Part shown: piece by piece, positions 1 to 6,521 of the stretch
Layout: each line of letters starts with the position of its first letter
Position numbering within the stretch: the stretch's first letter is position 1
Origin: a virus
IMG/VR virus record: IMGVR_UViG_3300048107_000066
Location: 1-25,027 of that record
DNA: 25,027 nt
Reading direction: 5' to 3' (one strand)
Translations under genes and position numbers: made by a program
Notes under the pieces: model-generated
The model's database searches: none
The model's input: the letters and a program-made list of their open reading frames with translations, nothing else
Told to the model about the DNA's origin: nothing

Positions 1-1732
1 ATAAGTCTTTTGCTTGTACCCATACGCTAGAAGGGTCAGAACTTGCATTTTGCATTTCTTCTATTTCTTTTAAAATTATACTATCAGCTGCGTGTGCTTT
101 AACTTCTTTAGGCATATCTTCTGCATTTATAAACTTTAGAGCACCAGAAGTAGTATCATCAACAAAAGATAATTTCTGCTCGATAAACTGAAAGTTCTTT
201 TCTTTCATTGGCTTACCATCTTTTACTAATGTTTGACTTAATTTAACAAACATTTCGTCACCATTATTAGATCGTTCAACCTTATATTCCCAATCTACGG
301 AAGCTTGTATAACAGATGAACCCCTTGCTCGACCTGAATTACTATGACCAGTATGATGCACGATGGCAATTGTGCTGCCATAATTTTCTTTTAGTTCATC
401 AATTCGTTCAATAAAAGTGGACATATCTTCAGTGCTATTTTCATTACCACCACCACCAAAGTTTCTTTGTAAGGTATCAACAACTATTAAACCAATTTCA
501 CCATGTTCTGCTTCAATCTTATTGATAGTATCTTTTAATAAAATAAAATCTTTTTCATCTAACATTCTTGAACCTCTATTAGATATAAATAAAGGCATAT
601 CACTGATGTCTTGATGCTCATTTAAAGTACCCCATGAATACACCCTGCGTGATAAGCCTCTAACACCTTCCCCGCACAAATATAAAACATTTGACTGTTT
701 AACCTTGTGTCCATGCCAGTCTCTGCCTTGAGCAACAGAACAAGCTAAATCTACCGCAACAAATGACTTACCTGATTTAGCTTGACCAAAAATTGCTAAA
801 ACACTTTCATATTCAGCTATATCTTTTACCAACCAATTAGCAGGTTTTATATTCTTAACTACATCTGATGCTCTAGTAAATTCAAAACTAACTCTTTCTT
901 TATAAGTATTATTTACACAATAATTAATAAATTCTTCTGGTGATTTAAAATAATTGTTTTCGTTTGCATCATATAAATCATCTTTATCTTTAAATTCTCT
1001 CGGTGGTTTTACAATCAAACATTCTTCAGTGATGTCAGCTAATAACTGTTGTAATTCATTGGCTACTTTTAAACCAGCTTCATCATTGTCTGGAAAGATA
1101 ACAACTTTACGATTTGTTAAAGGTGACCAGTCTTGTTTACTAATAGCATTGACACCACCATGCCAACAACAAGTATCTGCTTTATCTTGCACAATAGCTT
1201 CACAACCAATTGATGCTTTTTCACCTTCATTGATAACTACATAACCTTCTGGATTTTTATTGGTACAAAAGATCGGTAGCTGTCCTTCTGGTCTTTTCAT
1301 TGTCCATTCACCATTAGTTTTAGTGAAAGGTGCATACTTTTGTTTTATTGCATGGTCAGTAGGAAATCGCATTACACAAAAAGTATTACTATATCTAACA
1401 AAGATTTCTGCTTGTTCTTTTAAAACAAACATTTCTTTATCAGTATAAGTTCTGCTAGGTTTTTTTACTTTAACTTCAGTAATGTTTATTGGTTGGACAT
1501 TAGGCGTTTGATCTTTGTAAGGTGCTAAGATCGCATCGACATCTAAACCTTTTGATTCAAGGAAGGCGATAAGACCATAGCCTTCGCCTCCCTCAAAATC
1601 ATAGAAAGTGCCATTTTCTAAATCAAGAGCTAAAGAACCCTTGTTACCCCATCTTAAATGCGTACCGTCTTTTTTAGTTGGTTGTCCTAAAATATCTACC
1701 GCAATTAATGGTGCAATTTTTTCCCATTGCAT
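1..1732 (-). CDS. DNA primase/RepA-type helicase, C-terminus cut by window edge
   Basis: The frame is open to base 1, giving at least 577 residues from ATG 1732; a GTG at 1738 would add two residues. Seen: an N-terminal region with GSLALDLENGTFYDFEGGEG (33-52), resembling the primase entry domain of phage primase-helicases but without zinc-binding cysteines; TOPRIM-like motifs EGE (169-171) and FPDNDEAG (213-220); Walker A GQAKSGKS (316-323); Walker B LIVVDT (415-420); and IVHHTG...RARGSS (457-473), as in RepA/AAA_25 hexameric helicases. Inferred role: priming and unwinding at the phage fork in the cytoplasm. It starts 3-9 nt after the SSB-like gene, so the two are probably translationally coupled. 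Left-edge truncation hides any C-terminal domain. High confidence for the ATPase, moderate for primase activity. Confidence 0.87.
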   Translation of the reverse strand, partial: MQWEKIAPLIAVDILGQPTKKDGTHLRWGNKGSLALDLENGTFYDFEGGEGYGLIAFLESKGLDVDAILAPYKDQTPNVQPINITEVKVKKPSRTYTDKEMFVLKEQAEIFVRYSNTFCVMRFPTDHAIKQKYAPFTKTNGEWTMKRPEGQLPIFCTNKNPEGYVVINEGEKASIGCEAIVQDKADTCCWHGGVNAISKQDWSPLTNRKVVIFPDNDEAGLKVANELQQLLADITEECLIVKPPREFKDKDDLYDANENNYFKSPEEFINYCVNNTYKERVSFEFTRASDVVKNIKPANWLVKDIAEYESVLAIFGQAKSGKSFVAVDLACSVAQGRDWHGHKVKQSNVLYLCGEGVRGLSRRVYSWGTLNEHQDISDMPLFISNRGSRMLDEKDFILLKDTINKIEAEHGEIGLIVVDTLQRNFGGGGNENSTEDMSTFIERIDELKENYGSTIAIVHHTGHSNSGRARGSSVIQASVDWEYKVERSNNGDEMFVKLSQTLVKDGKPMKEKNFQFIEQKLSFVDDTTSGALKFINAEDMPKEVKAHAADSIILKEIEEMQNASSDPSSVWVQAKDL

Positions 1733-1741
1733 CGACACTGC

Positions 1742-2359
1742 TTAAAATGGAATCTCATCGTCAACAAAAGTAGATGTCTTAGCATCAGAAGAAGGTTCAT
1801 CAGGGAGAAAATCAGCTTTCGCTTCCCCTTCTTCTGAGCTAACCCACGAAGGTATTATAAAATTATCAGGTCGTTCTTTAAATGCTGCTAATTCAAATTT
1901 AGGTATAGCAGTGTTACCCATGCCTACTGTCATTGCTTCAGAACCTACCCATTTAACAACTGGCAATTTGTTTTGATTTTCAGGCTTGAGCGATTCTTCA
2001 TAGAAACTTGCACCCATTTGTTGAAAACCAGAATATTCACCGAAACTATGTCTTTGCCATAAGCAAGGTGCGTGTTCAATATTCTTATCGCCATCGACAT
2101 ACTTAGGCAAGACCCACACGCTAAACGCTTTTTTATGGTCATCACTAGGTTTGTCCATCGGCGTAAATAAATCTTTTTGCCAGACATACGAGTATCCAGA
2201 TTCAGGACTATATGTCCCCCAACCAAAACGCATAGTTGCTGTATCAATCATAAAATAATTGACATCTAATTCTTCTTTATTTTTATACCAGCTTTTAGTA
2301 GCTGCCTTGTGTGAAATGTAAACGCTATCTTCGCTGTCTACGATAAATGGGTTACTCAT
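1742..2359 (-). CDS. SSB-like single-stranded DNA-binding protein
   Basis: 205 aa, soluble. The last residues are acidic and end in DDEIPF (200-205), almost the same as the DDDIPF tip by which bacterial SSB recruits helicases, nucleases and other replication proteins. The C-terminal third (about 173-205) is rich in Asp, Glu and Ser and looks disordered, like an SSB tail. The N-terminal body is rich in aromatic residues (for example FGWGTY at 45-50, VWQKDLF at 59-65), as expected of a nucleic-acid-binding fold, but I cannot confirm an OB fold by eye. It lies between a small hypothetical gene (8-nt overlap) and the primase-helicase, which fits replication. The alternative is a replication accessory protein that has copied the SSB tail. 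Confidence 0.68.
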   Translation of the reverse strand: MSNPFIVDSEDSVYISHKAATKSWYKNKEELDVNYFMIDTATMRFGWGTYSPESGYSYVWQKDLFTPMDKPSDDHKKAFSVWVLPKYVDGDKNIEHAPCLWQRHSFGEYSGFQQMGASFYEESLKPENQNKLPVVKWVGSEAMTVGMGNTAIPKFELAAFKERPDNFIIPSWVSSEEGEAKADFLPDEPSSDAKTSTFVDDEIPF

Positions 2360-2561
2360 GTGTTACTCCTTCTTGTATTAATTGATTAAATGAAACTGTC
2401 AGTAAATCAAGATTCTCTAAATAAAAAGCATCAAAAGGTAATTCTGGTAATTCAAATAAAGTTCGCAACTTACAATTTAATTTATGTGTGTTGTGGCAAT
2501 ATTCGACAAACAGAAAGTCACTGTCGTAATGATTGTGACCATTTGGCTTTTTTTCTTCCAT
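2352..2561 (-). CDS. Hypothetical protein, first gene of leftward replication operon
   Basis: 69 aa, not recognised. It starts at an ATG preceded by AAGGAG about 8 nt upstream, a strong ribosome site, and its stop region overlaps the start of the SSB-like gene by 8 nt. The protein is acidic with a hydrophobic leucine/phenylalanine-rich second half (FELPELPFDAFYLENLDLL, 36-54) and no membrane span. It is the promoter-proximal gene of a leftward operon that continues into SSB-like and primase-helicase genes. Function unknown; reality of the gene is well supported by its Shine-Dalgarno and overlap. Confidence 0.65.
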   Translation of the reverse strand: MEEKKPNGHNHYDSDFLFVEYCHNTHKLNCKLRTLFELPELPFDAFYLENLDLLTVSFNQLIQEGVTHE

Positions 2562-2583
2562 CTAAATCTCCTTAGTTTTTTAG

Positions 2584-2613
2584 ATAATAAAACTTTTTTT
2601 TAATAAGTGTCAA
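2584..2613 (-). promoter_or_regulatory. Predicted sigma70 promoter for leftward replication operon
   Basis: On the minus strand a perfect -35 TTGACA (2613-2608) is followed after 18 nt, including an A8 run, by TATTAT (2589-2584, one mismatch to TATAAT). It sits 20-50 nt upstream of the AAGGAG site of the first leftward gene. This is the best consensus promoter I found. Its match to host sigma70 suggests early expression by host RNA polymerase. Confidence 0.6.
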
Positions 2614-2632
2614 ATAAATTTACATAAATTAT

Positions 2633-2704
2633 TTAAAATAATAGTTGTAATATGTAATAGTATCTGTAATATATATACTATAATTTATAAAAAAGGAGAA
2701 AATT
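2633..2704 (+). promoter_or_regulatory. Rightward early promoter-leader, copy 1
   Basis: A block of about 72 bp ends directly at the ATG of the 59-aa gene and is nearly the same as 5672-5742. It holds TTGTAA (2645-2650), a 16-nt spacer and TAATAT (2667-2672), a conserved 14-mer TAATAGTATCTGTA (2655-2668), an AT-rich stretch containing TATACT/TATAAT, then AAAAAAGGAGAAAATT before the start codon. The region is almost pure A/T, so the exact -10 is uncertain; duplication upstream of two gene starts is the strongest evidence that it is a promoter-leader. Confidence 0.6.
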
Positions 2705-2884
2705 ATGAAACTTACAAATAAAGAACTAAGACAAAAACTTAATGAATTAATGGATGAAATTATTTCTGTTAAAGAATGGATTTTTAACGCTATTGAAATT
2801 GAACCACAATTACCAGAAATGAAAAATAAGTTAAAAGAACTTGAAGAAGAATTATCTAAAATAAAAGCTACAGAAAATAATTAA
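2705..2884 (+). CDS. Small early protein, coiled-coil-like (59 aa)
   Basis: First rightward early gene, 59 aa, beginning MKLTNKELRQKLNELM and ending KIKATENN. ATG follows AAGGAGAAAATT, the early-gene leader shared with other genes here. The sequence is highly charged with heptad-like leucine/isoleucine spacing (residues 8-55), suggesting one or two helices or a coiled coil; no signal peptide or membrane span. Family not recognised. Position right after the early promoter suggests a high-expression early protein, possibly host-directed, but that is inference. Confidence 0.6.
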   Translation: MKLTNKELRQKLNELMDEIISVKEWIFNAIEIEPQLPEMKNKLKELEEELSKIKATENN

Positions 2885-2894
2885 GGAGAAAAGT

Positions 2895-3113
2895 ATGAGA
2901 ACAGTAAAACTTACAGAAGAACAAATAGACGTAATTGCTTATGCATTAGAATACATGGGCACTGAATGGGCTTATGTAGCAAGACAATTGTCTGACTCTA
3001 AAAGTGTTGAATCTACTAACATGAAAGACTCTGACAAAAAAGAAGTCCGAAAACAACTTAGAGTTGCTAGAAACATTTTACCCAAACTTGGTTTTAGCAA
3101 AGACAATTTTTAA
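2895..3113 (+). CDS. Hypothetical early protein (72 aa)
   Basis: 72 aa starting MRTVKLTEEQIDVIAYALEY, preceded by AAGGAG with 8-nt spacing and 10 nt after the previous stop. Predicted mostly helical, with a basic C-terminal third (KKEVRKQLRVARNILPKLG, about 49-67). The 'LTEEQIDVIAYAL' opening is reminiscent of small helical phage proteins but I do not recognise a family. It belongs to a run of short early genes sharing the same ribosome site. Confidence 0.6.
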   Translation: MRTVKLTEEQIDVIAYALEYMGTEWAYVARQLSDSKSVESTNMKDSDKKEVRKQLRVARNILPKLGFSKDNF

Positions 3114-3123
3114 GGAGAAAATT

Positions 3124-3381
3124 ATGAATAAATATATGCGATTACTCACTTACATTAATCAAGATCAAAAGACTTGTTCTTTCTTGGTTTTAGCAGATCA
3201 TACATCTGGTATTGACTATAAAGCTAAGATTGAAACTTTTTATAAAGGTCTTACTTTAATTAGTGCAAACGACTATCCAGTATTAAATAAAACTGTAGAT
3301 CAGCAAAATTTAGAAGCTGATAGTTTTGCTAATTATATGGATGCAAAGTTAATTTCTTGCAACGACCTTTACAAGCTTTAG
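3124..3381 (+). CDS. Hypothetical early protein (85 aa)
   Basis: 85 aa from ATG 3124, chosen because AAGGAGAAAATT directly precedes it; an upstream in-frame ATG at 3064 would overlap the preceding gene by about 50 nt and has no ribosome site. The product starts MNKYMRLLTYINQDQKTCSF and appears alpha/beta, with no membrane span. Family not recognised. Next gene starts 9 nt downstream. Confidence 0.6.
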   Translation: MNKYMRLLTYINQDQKTCSFLVLADHTSGIDYKAKIETFYKGLTLISANDYPVLNKTVDQQNLEADSFANYMDAKLISCNDLYKL

Positions 3382-3390
3382 GACAAAACC

Positions 3391-3582
3391 ATGAATAAAA
3401 AAATAGACTTCTCATACCAAGAACATAGAACCGACTTTGAACTTTTCTATGGACAACTGTATTATGACTATCGAAGGGAGTGCGATCTTGACCAAGAATC
3501 TTTTCTTACGCAAAAGAAATGGTTGCTTAAAAATTATAAATTTATCGTGCAACAGTACGAAAAAAGTAGGAGAAACAAATGA
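3391..3582 (+). CDS. Hypothetical early protein (63 aa)
   Basis: 63 aa, rich in Tyr, Arg, Lys and Glu (FELFYGQLYYDYRREC, 16-31), ending in a basic KSRRNK. The ATG follows TTTAGGACAAAACC, where AGGA overlaps the stop of the previous gene. Its TGA overlaps the ATG of the next gene (ATGA), so translation is coupled. No family recognised. Confidence 0.55.
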   Translation: MNKKIDFSYQEHRTDFELFYGQLYYDYRRECDLDQESFLTQKKWLLKNYKFIVQQYEKSRRNK

Positions 3583-3716
3583 TCTTAATAAAAGTTAAAT
3601 ATGATAATGACTGGTTGCCACCCATGCAATACAAAGACAAACAACAAGCAATCATCAAGTACAACAAACTCATTGCTGCTGGACATCAAGTGGAGTACAT
3701 CGACCATGCGTCATAA
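3579..3716 (+). CDS. Small early protein (45 aa)
   Basis: 45 aa, from MILIKVKYDNDWL to EYIDHAS. The ATG shares the ATGA overlap with the preceding stop and has GTAGGAGAAACAA upstream, a good ribosome site. The pattern of a short beta-like start and a KQQAIIKYNKLIAAGHQVEYID helix-strand ending suggests a small alpha/beta fold. Family not recognised. Its end overlaps the DUF3310 gene by 11 nt. Confidence 0.5.
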   Translation: MILIKVKYDNDWLPPMQYKDKQQAIIKYNKLIAAGHQVEYIDHAS

Positions 3717-3963
3717 ACAAAAAAAAGTTTCAGTGCTAGATTCAAAGTCAACAGATAATATTAATCCACAACATTATAAATCTGGAAACATTGAGTGCAT
3801 TGATACTATCAAAGCAAGTATGACTCACGAAAGTTTTAAAGGCTATCTAAAAGGTAATATCCAGAAATACATCTTTCGTTATGAAAAAAAAAGTTTAGAA
3901 GATTTACAAAAGGCGGAATGGTATTTGACTAGATTAATTCAGGAGTGTAAAAAATATGAGTAA
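3706..3963 (+). CDS. DUF3310 family protein (T7 gp1.7-like putative nucleotide kinase)
   Basis: 85 aa from ATG 3706, chosen for GGAG 10 nt upstream and the usual short N-terminus of the family; an in-frame ATG at 3601 would overlap the previous gene throughout. Family signatures seen: INPQHYKSG (19-27), IECID (29-33), YLKGNIQKYIFRY (47-59) and DLQKAEWYLTRLI (66-78). These match DUF3310, widespread in phages. T7 gp1.7 of this family has been reported as a nucleotide kinase, so a role in dNTP supply is plausible; activity here is inferred. The stop overlaps the next ATG. Confidence 0.85.
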   Translation: MRHKQKKVSVLDSKSTDNINPQHYKSGNIECIDTIKASMTHESFKGYLKGNIQKYIFRYEKKSLEDLQKAEWYLTRLIQECKKYE

Positions 3964-4081
3964 CAACGAAAACGAAATAATTATGGAACGTCTTTATGAA
4001 GAAGCTATTGCTAAAGGTATGAGTGTACAAGCAGCAATCAAATACGCTAACGAAGAATTTCAAAAGCTACCACAACCATGA
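3956..4081 (+). CDS. Small early protein (41 aa)
   Basis: 41 aa, starting MSNNENEIIMERLYEEAIAK and ending FQKLPQP. AGGAG lies about 10 nt upstream of its ATG (inside the DUF3310 gene), which it overlaps by 8 nt, and its own stop overlaps the next ATG (ATGA). Predicted as two short helices. Family not recognised; the overlap on both sides argues that it is translated. Confidence 0.5.
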   Translation: MSNNENEIIMERLYEEAIAKGMSVQAAIKYANEEFQKLPQP

Positions 4082-4224
4082 GATTTCAAGTAAAAGGTCA
4101 CGCTATCTTTGGCACTTATGCCAAGACCTTAAATGGCAAGATAGTTATACAAGATGAAGAAACCCATGAGTATATTGCTTATGAAAGATCACAATTAAGG
4201 AGAATACATGACAAAGACTATTAA
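4078..4224 (+). CDS. Small early protein (48 aa)
   Basis: 48 aa, from MRFQVKGHAIFGTYAKTLNG to RRIHDKDY. It starts in an ATGA overlap with the preceding gene and runs 17 nt into the next. Strand-rich sequence (GHAIFGTYAKTLNGKIVIQDE) could form a small beta barrel such as an SH3-like fold, but this is a guess from pattern. No family recognised. Confidence 0.5.
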   Translation: MRFQVKGHAIFGTYAKTLNGKIVIQDEETHEYIAYERSQLRRIHDKDY

Positions 4225-4489
4225 CAGAAAAAAAGTAAGAGCCGATCACAAACTGGCTAACTCTTGGCTCAAAGCTGGAGAGAAACACACCGAAAACTAT
4301 GAGCAGTTTAAAAAAGACTTAGCACCAATAATTAAGGATATTAGAAAAGATGGTATTAATACTTTACAAGGTATTGCCGATGAATTGACCAGACGTAAAG
4401 TAAAAACCAAAAATTGGAAATACTTGAAGAAAAAAAATCAACCTATTAAGTGGTATCCATCACAAGTTAGAAACTATTTGGAGAAGTAA
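4208..4489 (+). CDS. Small basic protein resembling the serine-recombinase linker region
   Basis: 93 aa, strongly basic. ATG follows AAGGAGAATAC. Residues 48-91 (DGINTLQGIADELTRRKVKT, a basic stretch, then KWYPSQVRNYL) follow the pattern of the region between catalytic and DNA-binding parts of large serine recombinases (G-x-x-x-L-x-x-I-A-x-x-L-x-x-x-x-x-x-T ... W-x-x-x-x-V-x-x-x-L). No resolvase catalytic domain is present or nearby, so it is probably a standalone DNA-binding helix-turn-helix protein, possibly an early regulator. Family resemblance is from memory and moderate; function is inferred. Confidence 0.6.
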   Translation: MTKTINRKKVRADHKLANSWLKAGEKHTENYEQFKKDLAPIIKDIRKDGINTLQGIADELTRRKVKTKNWKYLKKKNQPIKWYPSQVRNYLEK

Positions 4490-4600
4490 TTGCAAAAGAT
4501 CGAAACTATAAGGCAGCACATTGAACTTTGTGAGAAAATCAAGAAAGAGAATAAGAAAAAACAAAAGAGAAGAAAAAATAAAAATGCAAATAAAAGTTAA
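4490..4600 (+). CDS. Possible small basic protein with TTG start (36 aa)
   Basis: A TTG directly after the preceding stop opens a 36-aa frame that is extremely Lys/Arg/Asn-rich in its second half. GGAG is 6 nt upstream of the TTG, inside the previous gene. No family recognised. The lysine-rich composition could merely reflect an A-rich stretch, so this is a weak call. Confidence 0.3.
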   Translation: MQKIETIRQHIELCEKIKKENKKKQKRRKNKNANKS

Positions 4601-4676
4601 AGAAAATGGTTATTTAACTAAATCAACACTTATAAAAGTACAGCAAAATATTAATAAAAAAAGGAGAAACAAATGA
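4584..4676 (+). CDS. Possible small basic protein (30 aa)
   Basis: A 30-aa frame from MQIKVKENGYLTK to KKRRNK overlaps the preceding small frame and its TGA overlaps the ATG of the exonuclease gene (ATGA). It has no clear ribosome site. The exonuclease's own AAAGGAGAAACAA site lies in its last codons. Could be a leader peptide or non-coding spacer. Confidence 0.25.
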   Translation: MQIKVKENGYLTKSTLIKVQQNINKKRRNK

Positions 4677-5671
4677 TTGTTAAAGATAAATTAGTAGCAA
4701 AATATTCTGAGTATAGAGTAAGTGCTGTCGGTAAATTAACACCAGACTTTGAACCTTCATGTTCAGTAGTTTGCGATATATTTAACGTCAATCCGTATTG
4801 CAATCCTAATGAAAGATTAAAACTTTGTCACGATGCTATGAATGGTAAAGACATTAGCATTGAAACTAATAATTATATGGACATGGGTAACAGATTAGAA
4901 AAGGCTATAGCTTTAGCTGCTTTTGATCGCATTGGTTTATTAGATATAGAATTAGAAGTTACAAAACCAGTACGTCATCCTAGTATTACTTTAAATGGTT
5001 CAGTAGATTGTTATGGGGTAGCTGATAATTTATTTGTGAGCAAAGATACTGACAAAGGTTTTTATCTGCCAGAAAAAGCCGATGATGAAGGCATCAAAAT
5101 AAATGGTAAAGGTATTATAGAGATTAAGGCTACTAATGCACCCCATCAAGAAGCACCACCGCTTTATCGTGGGGTATTGCAAGTCAAAGCACTTATGGCT
5201 TGTACTGGCTTAGAATGGGCAGTAATAGCTATTTTAAATGGTACTGATCTTAGATGTTATTTCTATGAAAGAGATTTAGTTTGGGAAGCAGAAGAGTTAG
5301 AACCTAAGATAAGAGAGTTCAATAATAAAATTGCTAACTGTGATTATTATTCACCTTTTGATACGCAAGATGCAGCTCGTATCAATCCTCAAGACAATGG
5401 GGAGACAACTGAACTAACTAAGACAGCACAAAAACACATAGATAATATTGAAATTTGGCAAGGACAACAAAAAGATTTAACTGACCTAATACAAAATTCT
5501 AAGACTAAGTTGATGGAAGAAATAGGTGAATCGCAACAAGGCTTTTCTAAAACTCACAAGGTCATTTGGAAAACTGTCAATTACAAAGCCCAACCAGAAA
5601 AGACAAAGGTAACACCAGCAAAAGAAGCTTTTACACAAAGAAGATTTAGTATAAAAAAACTTGAAAAATAA
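4673..5671 (+). CDS. YqaJ/lambda-exonuclease-type PD-(D/E)XK nuclease
   Basis: 332 aa. ATG follows AAAAGGAGAAACAA. Motifs in the order of the lambda exonuclease/YqaJ fold: MGNRLEKAI (71-79) with the upstream Glu, GSVDCYG (109-115) with metal-binding Asp112, IIEIKAT (148-154) giving the E-x-K catalytic pair (Glu150, Lys152), and YRGVLQVKALMA (165-176) with the conserved Gln170. The C-terminal 120 residues are charged and helical. Expected role: 5'-3' digestion of duplex ends for single-strand-annealing recombination or host DNA breakdown. No Beta/Erf/RecT annealase is visible next to it; the SSB-like protein in the leftward operon is the only ssDNA binder in the window. Its end abuts the second promoter-leader copy. 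Confidence 0.8.
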   Translation: MIVKDKLVAKYSEYRVSAVGKLTPDFEPSCSVVCDIFNVNPYCNPNERLKLCHDAMNGKDISIETNNYMDMGNRLEKAIALAAFDRIGLLDIELEVTKPVRHPSITLNGSVDCYGVADNLFVSKDTDKGFYLPEKADDEGIKINGKGIIEIKATNAPHQEAPPLYRGVLQVKALMACTGLEWAVIAILNGTDLRCYFYERDLVWEAEELEPKIREFNNKIANCDYYSPFDTQDAARINPQDNGETTELTKTAQKHIDNIEIWQGQQKDLTDLIQNSKTKLMEEIGESQQGFSKTHKVIWKTVNYKAQPEKTKVTPAKEAFTQRRFSIKKLEK

Positions 5672-5742
5672 TTAAAATAATACTTGTAATTTATAATAGT
5701 ATCTGTATATTTATAATATAATTTATAAAAAAGGAGAAAATT
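5672..5742 (+). promoter_or_regulatory. Rightward early promoter-leader, copy 2
   Basis: Near-copy of 2633-2704 with one indel, starting at the last base of the exonuclease stop codon. It has TTGTAA (5684-5689), a 16-nt spacer, TATATT (5706-5711), the same 14-mer TAATAGTATCTGTA (5694-5707) and the same AAAAAAGGAGAAAATTATG ending. It would give a second early transcript covering the two genes before the convergence point. Confidence 0.6.
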
Positions 5743-6045
5743 ATGAAAACAATAAAACAAATACAAGATGAAAAATTATTTGACTACGATCAATCTTATA
5801 AAATTGAATGTGGTCATAATGCTCAGATTGATTTAGAAGAAATGTTTAATTTAAAAGGACTTAATGATAAACAGCTCAAACATTTAAAAAAATCTATAAA
5901 AGCTGAATTAGATCAAAAGGCAAGAAGTTACGAAGAAGTAGCAACAAATATAAGAGTAGCTAAACATCACTTCACTAAAGCTTTAGTAGATCAAATTAAA
6001 CAAAATCAAATGGAAAGACTTCTTTCTAAAATTGAAAATAATTAA
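5743..6045 (+). CDS. Hypothetical early protein (100 aa)
   Basis: 100 aa, the gene directly behind promoter-leader copy 2, with AAGGAGAAAATT before ATG. Highly charged and helical, Lys/Glu/Gln-rich, with heptad-like spacing over about 45-95, so a coiled coil is possible. No membrane span or known domain. Not recognised. Its first 16 codons share only the MK start with the 59-aa gene behind the other promoter copy, so the duplication is of the control region, not the gene. Confidence 0.6.
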   Translation: MKTIKQIQDEKLFDYDQSYKIECGHNAQIDLEEMFNLKGLNDKQLKHLKKSIKAELDQKARSYEEVATNIRVAKHHFTKALVDQIKQNQMERLLSKIENN

Positions 6046-6055
6046 AAAGAAAATT

Positions 6056-6505
6056 ATGAAAACATTATTAGACCAAATTGGTAGAATATTTGCAGATTTA
6101 GACAATCAAGCAATTACAGACTTGCCTAACAAGTGCAAAGAATGGCAAAAAAAAGCTAAAGATTATGTTGCTAATAACGATAACAAATATGGTTTAAGTT
6201 TCGAATTTGCAGATAAAACTTGGGGTAGATATTGCAGATCAAGACTAGACCACTACATTGCAGATGAAAATCAAACTTTATTAAAAAAACATGAAGTTAG
6301 AAACAAAAAAATAGCTGATAAATTAATGAAAAACAACATAAATACAATCAATGTAGCAACAGCAAATATAATTTGGGGTACTGACTTTGAAACTAAATTT
6401 ACAGTAGATAACTGCATAGTTACTTTAAAGGTTATATTTGCTGGTGGTCACAATATACAAAAAGGACATTACAGAACACTTTGTAATGTTAAAACTAATT
6501 TTTAG
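6056..6505 (+). CDS. Hypothetical early protein (149 aa)
   Basis: 149 aa from ATG 6056. An in-frame ATG at 6032 would add MKIIKKKI and overlap the previous gene by 14 nt. I prefer 6056 because it sits in AAAAAGAAAATTATGAAAACA, a version of the early leader whose GGAG has decayed to AAGA, suggesting weaker translation. The N-terminal half is charged and helical; the second half (about 98-149) looks strand-rich, with NIIWGTDFETKFTVDNCIV and GGHNIQKGHYR. Not recognised. It is the last rightward gene, and its stop codon lies inside the convergence hairpin. Confidence 0.58.
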   Translation: MKTLLDQIGRIFADLDNQAITDLPNKCKEWQKKAKDYVANNDNKYGLSFEFADKTWGRYCRSRLDHYIADENQTLLKKHEVRNKKIADKLMKNNINTINVATANIIWGTDFETKFTVDNCIVTLKVIFAGGHNIQKGHYRTLCNVKTNF

Positions 6506-6521
6506 TTTATTTGGCTTTTTT
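6492..6521. terminator. Possible weak bidirectional terminator between convergent operons
   Basis: A perfect 7-bp inverted repeat AAACTAA (6492-6498) / TTAGTTT (6502-6508) with a TTT loop overlaps the stop of the rightward 149-aa gene. On the plus strand ATTTGGC and a T6 tract (6515-6520) follow. Leftward and rightward operons end here, 14 nt apart. The stem has only one G:C pair, so it would be weak on its own. Confidence 0.35.

Noticed and set aside
954-1448. Plus-strand open frames over the primase-helicase
   Set aside because: The opposite strand carries clear TOPRIM and helicase motifs; these frames have no recognisable domain or start signal.
1945-2247. 100-aa minus-strand frame inside the SSB-like gene
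   Set aside because: It is in another frame of a well-supported gene and lacks a ribosome site.
2655-2668. The conserved 14-mer as a palindromic repressor operator
   Set aside because: Only the outer three positions pair as a dyad, so symmetry is not supported; conservation alone is reported.
3064-3123. Upstream ATG for the 85-aa early gene
   Set aside because: It would lie inside the preceding gene without a Shine-Dalgarno; the AAGGAG at 3112-3117 clearly serves ATG 3124.
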